DNA from: DAOQVR01 sp035341665
Lineage (GTDB): Bacteria; Chloroflexota; Anaerolineae; JAAYZQ01
Reading direction: 5' to 3'
DNA length: 64,000 bases
Assembly (NCBI GenBank): GCA_035341665.1
Contig: DAOQVR010000017.1
Span: 1 to 64,000 of the forward strand
Part shown: one piece after another, positions 50,636 through 59,467 of the stretch
Numbering within the stretch: the stretch's first letter is position 1
Layout of the letters: every line of letters begins with the position of its first letter
Notes under the pieces: generated by a model
What the model was told of the DNA's origin: nothing
What the model saw: only the letters and a program-made list of their open reading frames with translations
Databases searched by the model: none
Program-made: the position numbers and the translations under genes

Positions 50636-50663
50636 ATTCTAGCATATCCACAACCATGCGCAA
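50636..50663 (-). promoter_or_regulatory. Candidate uvrC promoter giving a leaderless mRNA
   Basis: On the minus strand TTGCGC (50663-50658), 16-nt spacer, TAGAAT (50641-50636), six bases before the ATG. Confidence 0.45.
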
Positions 50664-50715
50664 GCCGCCCCAAACCGGCGCGCTCCACCTCCTCGCCTGC
50701 CGGCCCACGTCCACA

Positions 50716-50744
50716 TTGACATCCCCTCCCTTTTCTCCTATACT
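50716..50744 (+). promoter_or_regulatory. Consensus promoter of the hpt-ade unit
   Basis: TTGACA (50716-50721), 17-nt spacer, TATACT (50739-50744), close to the sigma70 consensus. The leader to ATG 50792 is about 40 nt. Confidence 0.75.
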
Positions 50745-50791
50745 GTCTTCGTTTTGCCGGGTTGTACCATCCATCAGTACCAGAGGCGCCG

Positions 50792-51595
50792 ATGACCATG
50801 CACGATGACATTGCCGAAGTCCTGGTAGACGAGGAGTCGATCCGTTCCAAGGTCGCCCAGCTCGGCCGCCGCATCTCCGACGATTACCGCGGGGAGAGCC
50901 TCTTGCTTGTCGGCCTCCTGCGCGGAGCCGTCGTTTTCCTTTCGGACCTGATGCGAGCCATCGACATCCCCGTCCAGCTCGATTTCATCGGCATCTCAAG
51001 CTACGGCGCCCGCACGGACAGTGGGGCAGTCCGGCTGGAGATGGACCTGGAAACCGACATCGCCGGCTGCCACGTCCTGATCGTGGAGGACATTGTCGAC
51101 ACCGGCAAGACGCTCTCCTACCTGATCCAGACCCTGAAGGCTCGCGACCCCGCCAGCCTTCGGATCTGTGCCCTGCTCGACAAGCCCGATCGGCGCCTGG
51201 TTCCTATCGCCGTGGACTATGTCGGGTTCGAGATTCCCGACAAATTCGTCGTTGGCTACGGCCTAGACTTCGCGGAGGGCTACCGAAACCTGCCTTTCGT
51301 TGGCGTGCTCAAAGAGCATCTCTACAAAGAGGTACTCGCCCGCGGTGAGATCCTGCGCAGCTTCAACGCCTACCTCGGACACCACACCTCGCTTCCCCAG
51401 CTCTCCCTCTGGGCGACGGGCGCGCTGGCGAAGGGCGGCCTGGCGCCTCGGGATGAGGCCCTCCTGCGCGACCTCGTCGCGCGCGCCTCGGAGCCCAGCC
51501 GTGCCCACGGCCTGACGCTCGAGGATTGCAGCGAGTTCCTGGGCCGGCTTGGGCAGGAGTTGCGGGTCAGCAGTGCGCCGCTGCACAAGCGATAG
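50792..51595 (+). CDS. hpt: Hypoxanthine phosphoribosyltransferase with C-terminal extension
   Basis: Salvages hypoxanthine or guanine with PRPP. The 267-aa product has GLLRGAVVFLSDLMRAI, SSYGARTDSG and the PRPP loop VLIVEDIVDTGKTLSYL, then VGYGLDFAEGYRNLPFVGVL. Typical proteins end near 180 aa; residues about 185-267 are an extra helical tail (LATGALAKGG... DEALLRDLVARASEPSR) with no match I recognise. ATG 50792 has GAGG upstream. It precedes ade by 35 nt. Confidence 0.92.
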   Translation: MTMHDDIAEVLVDEESIRSKVAQLGRRISDDYRGESLLLVGLLRGAVVFLSDLMRAIDIPVQLDFIGISSYGARTDSGAVRLEMDLETDIAGCHVLIVEDIVDTGKTLSYLIQTLKARDPASLRICALLDKPDRRLVPIAVDYVGFEIPDKFVVGYGLDFAEGYRNLPFVGVLKEHLYKEVLARGEILRSFNAYLGHHTSLPQLSLWATGALAKGGLAPRDEALLRDLVARASEPSRAHGLTLEDCSEFLGRLGQELRVSSAPLHKR

Positions 51596-51597
51596 CC

Positions 51598-51613
51598 GCC
51601 GGCCTGCGCCGGC
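51598..51613 (+). terminator. Small GC hairpin between hpt and ade
   Basis: GCCGGC-CTGC-GCCGGC, six perfect pairs with a 4-nt loop, immediately after the hpt stop. It may be only a weak attenuator since ade follows at 51631. Confidence 0.35.
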
Positions 51614-51630
51614 CAGGTAAGGGGTGAGCC

Positions 51631-53334
51631 ATGACGCTAGCCAACACCATCGCAGCTGCCAGGGGGGAGCATCCGGTGGACCTCCTCTTGGCCAACGCCC
51701 GCCTGGTCAATGTCCTCTCCGGTGAGGTCCATCCGGCCGATGTCGCCATACATGCCGGCCGCGTGGTCGGCTTCGGGCCGTACCGGGCTCGCCAAGTCGT
51801 CGACCTCGGCGGCCGCTACCTCTGCCCCGGCTTCATCGATGCCCATGTCCACCTCGAGAGCTCCATGGTCCAGCCGGCTGAGTTCGCCCGCGCCGTCATG
51901 CCCCACGGCACCACCTCCGTAGTCTGCGATCCCCACGAAATCGCCAACGTCTTGGGCGTAGATGGTGTGCTCTACATCCTCAAGGCCAGCCGCCGTCTCT
52001 ACCTCAGTGTCTATGTGATGGCGCCATCCTGCGTTCCTGCGACCGCTATGGAGACGTCCGGTGCCGAGGTGACCGCCTCCAACATCGCGAGGCTGCTCCG
52101 CTCGCGCCGCGTCCTTGGCCTTGCCGAGGTGATGAACTACCCTGGCGTCCTATACCGCGTGCCCGAGGTGCTGGCCAAGCTCGGCGCCGCCGCGGGTCGC
52201 CCCGTGGATGGCCATGCGCCCGGCCTGTCAGGCCGGGACCTCAACGCTTACGTGGCTGCCGGCATCCGCTCGGACCACGAGTGCACCGGCCTGGAGGAGG
52301 CGCGTGAAAAGCTGCGCCTCGGCATGCACATCTTTGCCCGGGAGGGGACAACCGCACGGAACCTGGAGGCGCTCCTCCCGCTGGTCACGCCGGCCAACGC
52401 CCGCTACTGCCACTTCTGCACCGATGACCGCCATCCAGACACCCTGCTCGCCGAAGGCCACATCGACGACCTCGTGCGCAAGGCAATCGCCTGGGGACTC
52501 GATCCGCTCTTCGCGGTCCAGATGGCCACCCTGAACACTGCGCGCTACTTTGGCCTGCGCACCAAGGGTGCCGTGGCGCCTGGCTACGACGCTGACCTGC
52601 TCGTCCTCGACGACCTTGAGTCGGTTCGCGTGGCTCAGGTCTACGCCGCGGGACAGCGAGTAGCGGAGGACGGCTATTATCTTCCGGTCGCCGCCGGATC
52701 GAGGCCGCCCCTCCGGCAGAGCATTCATGTAGACGCCCAGGCTGTCAGCTTTGCCATCCCGGCTGGCGAAGGCCCGGCCCGGGTCATCGGAGTGATCCCC
52801 GGCCAGATTGTCACCGAGCACCTGCGCATCCAGCCCAGCGCCCGGGACGGGCTGGTCGTAGCGGACCCCGAACGCGACATTCTCAAGATGGCCGTCGTCG
52901 AGCGTCACCAGGGCACCGGCAACGTCGGCCTTGGCTTGGTCAAGGGCGTGGGCCTCCGGCGCGGGGCGATAGCATCCAGCGTCGCCCACGACTCACACAA
53001 CCTCATCGTCATCGGTGCCAGTGATGCCGACATGCGCGCTGCCATCGCCGCCGTCGCCCGCATGGGGGGCGGCCAGGTCGCGGTCGCAGACGGCCAGCTC
53101 CATGCAGCCTGCCCACTCCCCATTGCCGGCCTGATATCCGATCGCCCCCTCGAAGAGGTGAGCTCACAGGGCGCGGCGCTGACCCAGGCCGCGCACGATC
53201 TCGGCTGCACGTTGCCTGACCCACTCATGACCATGTCGTTCCTGGCCCTGCCTGTCATTCCCGCCCTCAAGCTGACTGACCGCGGGCTTGTCGACGTCGC
53301 CCGGTTCGACTTTGTTCCTCTCTTTGGCGGGTGA
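51631..53334 (+). CDS. ade: Adenine deaminase
   Basis: Converts adenine to hypoxanthine, feeding the adjacent hpt. The 567-aa product has CPGFIDAHVHLESSM (metal site), TTSVVCDPHEIANVLG, VDGHAPGLSG, ANARYCHFCTDDRHPDTL and AAVSFAIPAGEG-type central blocks. Length is normal. It starts at ATG 51631 after AAGGGGTGAG. Adjacent hpt makes a complete adenine-to-IMP salvage route with PRPP. Confidence 0.95.
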   Translation: MTLANTIAAARGEHPVDLLLANARLVNVLSGEVHPADVAIHAGRVVGFGPYRARQVVDLGGRYLCPGFIDAHVHLESSMVQPAEFARAVMPHGTTSVVCDPHEIANVLGVDGVLYILKASRRLYLSVYVMAPSCVPATAMETSGAEVTASNIARLLRSRRVLGLAEVMNYPGVLYRVPEVLAKLGAAAGRPVDGHAPGLSGRDLNAYVAAGIRSDHECTGLEEAREKLRLGMHIFAREGTTARNLEALLPLVTPANARYCHFCTDDRHPDTLLAEGHIDDLVRKAIAWGLDPLFAVQMATLNTARYFGLRTKGAVAPGYDADLLVLDDLESVRVAQVYAAGQRVAEDGYYLPVAAGSRPPLRQSIHVDAQAVSFAIPAGEGPARVIGVIPGQIVTEHLRIQPSARDGLVVADPERDILKMAVVERHQGTGNVGLGLVKGVGLRRGAIASSVAHDSHNLIVIGASDADMRAAIAAVARMGGGQVAVADGQLHAACPLPIAGLISDRPLEEVSSQGAALTQAAHDLGCTLPDPLMTMSFLALPVIPALKLTDRGLVDVARFDFVPLFGG

Positions 53335-53338
53335 TCCG

Positions 53339-54661
53339 GTGGAGACTCGCAGTCGGCTCCCCCTTCTTGCTGCTTATCTGCTTGCGCTGGGCTTGGCCGC
53401 TGCGCTTCTCGCGGCGTGCGGACAGGGGGCCCCGCCGCAGGCCACTAATCCCACCGGCACGCCTCCCATCTCAGGGGGCCCGACAGAGCCCGGTCCGGCG
53501 GAGCCACCCGGCGAGGCTGCGATCCTGGCGCGCGAGCCCCTTACCTTGACACTCTGGACCACCGAGGCGTTCTCCCCCACCCAGGACACCCTTGCCGGCC
53601 AGCTTCTCGCCGCACAGGTACACTCCTTTCCTGACCTCAGGTTCCGTTTTCTGCTCAAGCAGCCCTATGGGCAGGCAGGAATACAGCGCTACCTCCTCAG
53701 CACCAGTGCCGTCGTCCCCGATCTCCTGCCGGACCTGGCCTTCGTGGATGTGGAGGAGGTCGGTTCGCTCGTCTATGCAGGGCTGGCCCACCCGCTCGAT
53801 GCCTTGCTCCCAGCGGACCTCCTCGATGAACTATATCCCTTCGCCCGCGAGGCCTGTACCTTCGAGTCCAAGCTCTACTGCCTCCAGATTGGGGCCGACC
53901 TCGATCACCTTGTCTACAATTCCTTCCGGCTTGCGAGCGCGCCGGCTTCCTGGACTGCTGTGCTCAGCGAGAGCGTTCCCTATGTTTTTCCGGCAGGCGG
54001 CGAGGGCGGCTTGGTGAACGATGCATTTCTGGCGCAGTACGAGTCGGTGAGGCCAGGGGCGGTTGCGACAACCGATGGTGCCGCCTTCCTTGACGAGCTC
54101 AGCCTGGTGGCGGTCCTGCAATACTACCGCGACGGCGCCCTGTTGGGGGCCTTTCCCGAGTCCATTCTCCAGCTCCACACCACCGACGACGCCTGGCAGG
54201 CATACCGGTCTGGCGCGGCCGCCATGGCCCAAGTCAGCGCCCACCGGTTCATGGCCGAGCGCAGCCAGGCCGCGTTCGCGATGCCGGCTGCCGTGCCTTC
54301 CATCAGTGGACCCGCTGCTCCCCTCATCCGTGGGTGGACCCTCGTCCTCGTCACGCCCGATGCCGCCCGCCAGGCCGCCGCCGCCCGCTTCCTCAAGCTT
54401 TGGCTTTCTCCCGAGACCAATTCCGGCTGGAACCAGGCCTCTGGCACCTTGCCCACCCTCCAGGCTTCTCTGGCATCCTGGGACCCTGGGGATGCCTATT
54501 TGGCGTTTCTCCACGAGGAGCTGCTGAAGGCTCGCCCACGCCCTGCTGTGCCCGGATACGGCAAGATAGCCGCCGCCCTCCAGGAAGCGGTTCAGGCGGT
54601 TCTGACCGGTGCGCAGACACCCGAGGAGGCAGCCGCCCGAGTCATGGGCACAACCCCGTAG
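53339..54661 (+). CDS. Extracellular solute-binding lipoprotein (ABC type)
   Basis: The 440-aa product has a lipoprotein signal with lipobox LLAAC (Cys27), a Gly/Pro-rich linker, then a family-1 solute-binding fold (LTLWTTEAFSPTQ, YPFAREACTFESKLYCLQIGADLDHLVYN, YRSGAAAMAQVSAHR). Usually such proteins bind sugars or other carbohydrates, but no permease or ATPase gene is beside it. It starts GTG 53339, 4 nt after ade. Ligand unknown. Confidence 0.85.
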   Translation: METRSRLPLLAAYLLALGLAAALLAACGQGAPPQATNPTGTPPISGGPTEPGPAEPPGEAAILAREPLTLTLWTTEAFSPTQDTLAGQLLAAQVHSFPDLRFRFLLKQPYGQAGIQRYLLSTSAVVPDLLPDLAFVDVEEVGSLVYAGLAHPLDALLPADLLDELYPFAREACTFESKLYCLQIGADLDHLVYNSFRLASAPASWTAVLSESVPYVFPAGGEGGLVNDAFLAQYESVRPGAVATTDGAAFLDELSLVAVLQYYRDGALLGAFPESILQLHTTDDAWQAYRSGAAAMAQVSAHRFMAERSQAAFAMPAAVPSISGPAAPLIRGWTLVLVTPDAARQAAAARFLKLWLSPETNSGWNQASGTLPTLQASLASWDPGDAYLAFLHEELLKARPRPAVPGYGKIAAALQEAVQAVLTGAQTPEEAAARVMGTTP

Positions 54662-54667
54662 CGTGCT

Positions 54668-54683
54668 CCCGGCCTAGGCCGGG
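54668..54683 (+). terminator. Perfect 16-bp palindrome after the lipoprotein gene
   Basis: CCCGGCCTAGGCCGGG at 54668-54683, directly before the SD of the next gene. Could be a weak terminator or a protein site. Confidence 0.35.
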
Positions 54684-54709
54684 CCCAGACCAAGAAGGAG
54701 TAGAGAACC

Positions 54710-56143
54710 ATGAGCATACGATTTGGCACCGACGGCTGGCGCGCCGTCATCTCCGACCAGTTTACCTTCAGCAACCTCAGGCTCATTGCCCAGGCCGTCG
54801 CGGACTATGTCCGGAACGAGGGTGCCAACGGACGGGACGCCGAAGTAGTCATCGGCTTCGACACCCGGTTCTTGTCTGATCGCTACGCCGCCGAAGTGGC
54901 TCGTGTAATGGCCGGCAATGGCATCGTTGCTTGGCTGACGCGGGCCGACGCGCCGACTCCGGCCATTTCCTACAGCGTAGTCGAAAAGAAAGCGGCTGCA
55001 GGGATCATGATCACCGCCAGCCATAACCCGCCTCGCTACAACGGTTTCAAGCTCAAGGCATCCTATGGCGGCGCGGCTTCCCCTCAGCAGGCCGGGCGCG
55101 TGGAGCACTACCTGGAGGAGGCGGAGGCCCAGGCACGCGGCCCCAACATCATGGAGTACCAGCTTGCCCTGGACCAGGGTCTGATCCGGCGTTTTGACCC
55201 ATTGTGGGCTTACTACTCACACCTGGCGCGGCTCATCGATCTCGATATCATCTCCGCTGGCGAGCTCCGGGTCGTGGCGGACGCTATGTACGGCTCGGGC
55301 CGCGGCTGCATCTCCGGTGTGCTGGCCCGCACCCGCTGCAAGGTTACCGAGATCCGTGGCGAGATGAATCCCGGCTTCGGCGGGATTCACCCCGAGCCGA
55401 TCGCCCGCTACCTCAATGCACTGGTGGCAGCCATGCAGGCCGCCCAGGCCGATGTCGGCCTCGCCACCGACGGCGACGCCGATCGCATCGGCGCCATGGA
55501 CTGCATGGGCAACTTCGTAGACCCTCACCACATCTTCGCCCTGGCGCTGCGCTACCTGGTGGAGAAGCGCGGCTGGCGCGGGATGGTCGTCAAGACCGTC
55601 TCAACCACCATGATGATCGACCGCTTGGCCGCCCGCTACGGCCTCCCGTTCTGCGAGACACCGGTCGGCTTCAACCAGATCGCAGACTACATGCTCCAGG
55701 GTGATGTCCTCATCGGGGGCGAGGAATCGGGCGGTATCTCCATCAAGGACCACATTCCGGAAGGGGACGGGATCCTCATGGGCCTGCTGCTGCTCGAGGT
55801 GATCTCGCATGCCAAGGTGCCGCTCCATGAGCTGATTGACGACCTCCAGCGCCAGGTCGGGCCCGCACGGTACGCCCGTGCAGACCTGCACCTGCGGCGC
55901 CCGGTCGAAAAGAAGCAGATGGTACTCCGGCTGACCGAGGGGGCGCCCTCCGCGATCGCCGGCATGTCGATCCGGGCGATCGACACGCTCGACGGCGTCA
56001 AGTACCGCTTCGACGATGATAGCTGGCTGCTGATCCGGCCGTCCGGTACAGAGCCCTTGCTCCGCGTGTACGCCGAGGCTCCGGGCGACGACCAGGTCAA
56101 AGCCCTCCTGGGCTACGGGGAGGAGATAGCTGCCGAGGCCTGA
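54710..56143 (+). CDS. Phosphohexose mutase (phosphoglucomutase/phosphomannomutase family)
   Basis: Interconverts hexose 1- and 6-phosphates. The 477-aa product has FGTDGWRA, the catalytic serine loop ITASHNPPRYNGFK, metal loop DGDADRIGAMD, sugar-binding GGEESGG and phosphate-binding RPSGTEPLLRVYAEA. Closest in style to the PgcA/GlmM-like group; substrate not certain. SD AAGGAG precedes ATG 54710. Confidence 0.9.
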   Translation: MSIRFGTDGWRAVISDQFTFSNLRLIAQAVADYVRNEGANGRDAEVVIGFDTRFLSDRYAAEVARVMAGNGIVAWLTRADAPTPAISYSVVEKKAAAGIMITASHNPPRYNGFKLKASYGGAASPQQAGRVEHYLEEAEAQARGPNIMEYQLALDQGLIRRFDPLWAYYSHLARLIDLDIISAGELRVVADAMYGSGRGCISGVLARTRCKVTEIRGEMNPGFGGIHPEPIARYLNALVAAMQAAQADVGLATDGDADRIGAMDCMGNFVDPHHIFALALRYLVEKRGWRGMVVKTVSTTMMIDRLAARYGLPFCETPVGFNQIADYMLQGDVLIGGEESGGISIKDHIPEGDGILMGLLLLEVISHAKVPLHELIDDLQRQVGPARYARADLHLRRPVEKKQMVLRLTEGAPSAIAGMSIRAIDTLDGVKYRFDDDSWLLIRPSGTEPLLRVYAEAPGDDQVKALLGYGEEIAAEA

Positions 56144-56164
56144 GAGCCCCGTGCCCTATTGACA

Positions 56165-56294
56165 GGGGCTGTCCCGAACTGTCATTCCGAGGGAGCACAG
56201 CGCCCTAGGAAGCTCTCATTCCGCCTGAAACGCAGGCGGACAGAACTCATCGTTGCGCCCAGCATGGCAGGTCTCGTGCCTTGTGGACAGCCCC
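56165..56294. mobile_element. 130-bp repeat with terminal inverted repeats, copy B
   Basis: Perfect 10-bp terminal repeats GGGGCTGTCC / GGACAGCCCC, same 130-bp length and interior as copy A at 48631-48760, including CATTCCGAGGGAGC, ATTCCGCCTG, and CAGCATGGCAGGTCTCG. It sits between the mutase and the convergent LysM gene. Confidence 0.75.
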
Positions 56295-56323
56295 TGGTTC
56301 GGCAGCTTACCCCGAATGGCCCA

Positions 56324-58312
56324 CTACGGGATGCACAGCTTCTGCCCGATGTAGATCAGGTTCGGGTTGCAGATGTGGTTGGCTTTCATCAGGCCGTTCA
56401 CGCTGCTCCCATACCACCTGGCAAGGCTATACAGCGTGTTCCCAGGCCGGACGGTATGCCAGGCTCGGCAGCCGCTGCTCTTGGAGCTGGCGGGACCGGT
56501 GCTCTTCGGAGGCGCCACCGTCTCTTTGGCCATGGTCTTCTGGCGGTTCAGGAAGACCACCGGTCCCGTCGAGTTGAGCGGCCAGCACGGCTCACTGGCG
56601 CCCAGCTCAAACGGCCCTATCTTTGCGTCCGCCACCGCCACCCAGGGATCGGATATCGCCTCCTCGACCACATACATGCCCGCCGTCAGGCTGTCGAAAA
56701 ACGCCCGCCCCGTTCCGTCGGTCGCCACCTCAATTGCGGTGCCGCCGTACGCGGGCCGCAGCGTGATCGGGACACCGGCGATGCCGCTGTAGCCAATCGG
56801 GCTGGCGGCGTTCTCGTCCGATGCATCCCCCTTGTAGACCTCGAGGCAGGCCGAGTCGCGGACATTCTTGAAGCGCACCGGAACGCACTCCGGCCCGCGC
56901 TTCATGACGCTCACCTGCTGCGTGGAGGCGGTCACCGCCGACCAACGCTCCCTTACGGTCTCTTCGATGGTGTATGGGCCAAAGGGCAGGTCCGGGAAGT
57001 AAAAGTGGCCCAGAACATCCGACAACGTGGCATACCGGTCCCCCGTCAGGCCATTCGTCGCGATGATCTCCCACTCTCCCAGCCCGCGGTTCAGGTAGTC
57101 GATCTTGTATCCGTCGATGCACCCCAGTGGCTCATTGACGAACGCCACGGATACCGTGGTTCCCGGCGTGGTGAGGGTCACTGGCTGCGATGGCCCGATC
57201 GCGCCGTTCGCCCGGTACCAGGCTTGGGGCGTCTCCGTGACGGTGTAGCTTCCCATCGGCAGCCCGCAGATCACGACTCGGCCGTTGCCGTCTGATCCCG
57301 TCTGCCCGACCCTCTCCTGCTGTGTGCCGTCGTCCCGTCGCACCGTCATCGTCCAGCCGTTCAGCAGCTCACCTGCCGAGTCCGTCTTCAGGACCTCGAT
57401 ACATCCATCTCGGATCTGCTTGTTGACGAATGTGACCTCGACGATCCATGGCGTCGCTGTTGCCTCCGTGGGCGCGCTGATCTGGATGAGCTGGAACGGG
57501 ACGGCCGGATTCGCCGGCTGCCAGCCGATCTTGCTCTCCTCTGTCACCAGCCATTCGCCCAGGTGCGGAAGGGCAAAGTACACCTCGCCCAGCCCGTCGG
57601 TGGAGCCTTCCATCGTCACGCCGGAATTGTCCGTGACGGTCATCGACCAGTCTGGGATGCCGGCTGGCCTTCCGCCGGGGCCCGTCTCGTCAAGCTTGAC
57701 CACCTTGAGGGTGGGCAGCAGGCCGACCTTGAAGCGCACCTGCGCACACTTGTCCTGCCCCTCTTTTCCCGTCAGCGTGACGGGCACCGAGGCGGGAGTG
57801 ATCGGCTCCCACCCCGCTGGCACCTCGAGTGCGATCTGGTACGGTCCCGGGCAGATGCCGGGTGGTGGATTCCAGGCGGGGACGTAGAGCTCACCGCCCG
57901 CCGGGACTCGAAACGTCTTGTTCGTCCCGTCGGGGTACGTGATCGTCATCCTCCATCCACCCCCCACCCCTTTCCGCTCGTACCGGTCGATGATCCAGAT
58001 GTGCATGCAGCCGGTGCACTCGGCCACCGCCGGAAGCTGGTCCACAGTGATCTCTGGGCTTGCATCTACCCCGGTTGTGGTCGTGATGGTAGGTGTCACA
58101 ACGGTCGGCTCATCGAGGACCAGTGCCGCCGCCTTGGCGTTGGCTGCGGCGGCAGCCTGGCCCGTGAGCGCCGCGATCGTGCCCTCTGGCAGGAGCAGGG
58201 CGACGATCAGCAGGAGGAGCAGCGCAAGGGCTCCCGCGATCGACGCCAGGCCAAGCGTCTGCCATCGGTCGCGCCTCTTCAACGCCTCTTGATCTCGCGG
58301 ACGACTCGTCAT
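56324..58312 (-). CDS. Membrane-anchored Cna-B-like repeats with C-terminal LysM
   Basis: The 662-aa product has a TM helix (about 22-44), then five domains with SpaA/Cna-B-like endings (E-T/S-x-x pattern: WLVTEESKIGW, SYTVTETPQAW, PYTIEETVRERW, MYVVEEAISDPW), and a C-terminal LysM (HTVRPGNTLYSLARWYG ... NPNLIYIGQKL) that would bind peptidoglycan. ATG 58312 follows GGGAGG; ATG 58327 is an alternative. It probably links the membrane to the wall; function unknown. Confidence 0.85.
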   Translation of the reverse strand: MTSRPRDQEALKRRDRWQTLGLASIAGALALLLLLIVALLLPEGTIAALTGQAAAAANAKAAALVLDEPTVVTPTITTTTGVDASPEITVDQLPAVAECTGCMHIWIIDRYERKGVGGGWRMTITYPDGTNKTFRVPAGGELYVPAWNPPPGICPGPYQIALEVPAGWEPITPASVPVTLTGKEGQDKCAQVRFKVGLLPTLKVVKLDETGPGGRPAGIPDWSMTVTDNSGVTMEGSTDGLGEVYFALPHLGEWLVTEESKIGWQPANPAVPFQLIQISAPTEATATPWIVEVTFVNKQIRDGCIEVLKTDSAGELLNGWTMTVRRDDGTQQERVGQTGSDGNGRVVICGLPMGSYTVTETPQAWYRANGAIGPSQPVTLTTPGTTVSVAFVNEPLGCIDGYKIDYLNRGLGEWEIIATNGLTGDRYATLSDVLGHFYFPDLPFGPYTIEETVRERWSAVTASTQQVSVMKRGPECVPVRFKNVRDSACLEVYKGDASDENAASPIGYSGIAGVPITLRPAYGGTAIEVATDGTGRAFFDSLTAGMYVVEEAISDPWVAVADAKIGPFELGASEPCWPLNSTGPVVFLNRQKTMAKETVAPPKSTGPASSKSSGCRAWHTVRPGNTLYSLARWYGSSVNGLMKANHICNPNLIYIGQKLCIP

Positions 58313-58492
58313 CGTGCATCCTCCCATGAGTAAAGCAGGTCTGCTTATCAGGGGCAGACACTCTCCCTATTCTACCCCACTTCACCCGCGATTTCAATCA
58401 GCCCAAAGGAGGATATCTAGGGCTTGCCAGCCCTACTTTTCAGCCCTCCGTCGTCGCCCTGCCCACCTTCTGGCCCATAGGTCGCAGACGAT

Positions 58493-58521
58493 TTGCCCCG
58501 CGCCTCTGCGTATGCTATACT
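58493..58521 (+). promoter_or_regulatory. Promoter of the rpsB-tsf operon
   Basis: TTGCCC (58493-58498), 17-nt spacer, TATACT (58516-58521) with an upstream TGC, giving an extended -10. The upstream part of the gap (58313-58492) has no clear features. Confidence 0.7.
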
Positions 58522-58637
58522 CGCGCCTGCTTAATCCATCTCGCACACCCTCAGACAGGCTGGGCTGTGCCGGCAGTTGGTCGTGCCGGTTCCCAGCCGG
58601 ATGAAGGGGGTGGAGGAAAAACAGGTAGGAGGAAATC
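58522..58637 (+). other. 116-bp 5' leader of rpsB
   Basis: It lies between the -10 and GTG 58638 and contains GCCGG/CCGGC repeats (near 58570-58601) that can form alternative stems. rpsB leaders in several bacteria bind S2; I cannot confirm a match here. SD GTAGGAGGAAAT ends it. Confidence 0.35.
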
Positions 58638-59465
58638 GTGTCCAGAGTCAGCATGAAAGCGCTCCTGGAAGCGGGAGTGCACTTCGGCCACCGCACCCAG
58701 CGGTGGAACCCCAAGATGAAGCCATTCATCTTCACAGAGCGGAATGGCATCCACATCATCGATCTCCAGCAGACCATTACCCGCCTCGAACAGGCCTACA
58801 ACCTGGTGCGCGAGTCGGTCGCGCAGGGCGGCACGCTGCTCTTCGTCGGCACCAAGAAGCAGGCCCAAGAGGGGATGTCGGCGGCGGCTGAGTTGTGCAA
58901 CATGCCCTACGTCACCCAGAGGTGGTTGGGCGGAACCCTCACCAACTGGCAGACGATCCGGCAGCGGATAGGCTATCTTCTGGAGCTCGAACAGCGGCGG
59001 GACGCGGGTGATTTTGAGCGCCTGCCCAAGAAAGAGGCGCTCAAGCTCGAGCAGCTCATCGAGAAGCTGAACCACCGTCTGGGCGGCCTGAAGAAGATGA
59101 GCCGCCTCCCCAATATGATGTTCGTGGTAGACGTTCACCGCGAAGGGATTGCCATCAAAGAGGGCGGGATCCTCAAGATCCCTGTGATTGCCATGGTGGA
59201 CACCAACTGCAATCCCGATCCGGTGGACTTTGTGATCCCTTCGAACGACGATGCCATTCGTGCGATCAACTTGATTGTCGGCCACATGGCCGATGCGGTC
59301 AACGAGGGCCTGCGGATCCGCCAGGCGGTGCAGGTGGAAGAAGAGGTTGCGGAGGAAGAGCAGTATCTCGGTGCGGCCACTCTCGCCAAGCTGCGCTCGG
59401 GCCTGTACGAGTTTGAAGAGGAAGACACCGACTCCGATGTCGACTTGGATGAGGAGGTATTCTAG
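58638..59465 (+). CDS. rpsB: 30S ribosomal protein S2
   Basis: S2 is a late platform protein. The 275-aa product has SMKALLEAGVHFGHRTQRWNPKM, QRWLGGTLTNWQTI, LPNMMFVVDVHREGIAIKEGG and PVDFVIPSNDDAIRAINL. An acidic C-terminal tail (EEEDTDSDVDLDEEV) is notable for a ribosomal protein. GTG 58638 follows GGTAGGAGGAA. It overlaps nothing; tsf follows 2 nt later. Confidence 0.98.
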   Translation: MSRVSMKALLEAGVHFGHRTQRWNPKMKPFIFTERNGIHIIDLQQTITRLEQAYNLVRESVAQGGTLLFVGTKKQAQEGMSAAAELCNMPYVTQRWLGGTLTNWQTIRQRIGYLLELEQRRDAGDFERLPKKEALKLEQLIEKLNHRLGGLKKMSRLPNMMFVVDVHREGIAIKEGGILKIPVIAMVDTNCNPDPVDFVIPSNDDAIRAINLIVGHMADAVNEGLRIRQAVQVEEEVAEEEQYLGAATLAKLRSGLYEFEEEDTDSDVDLDEEVF

Positions 59466-59467
59466 CC

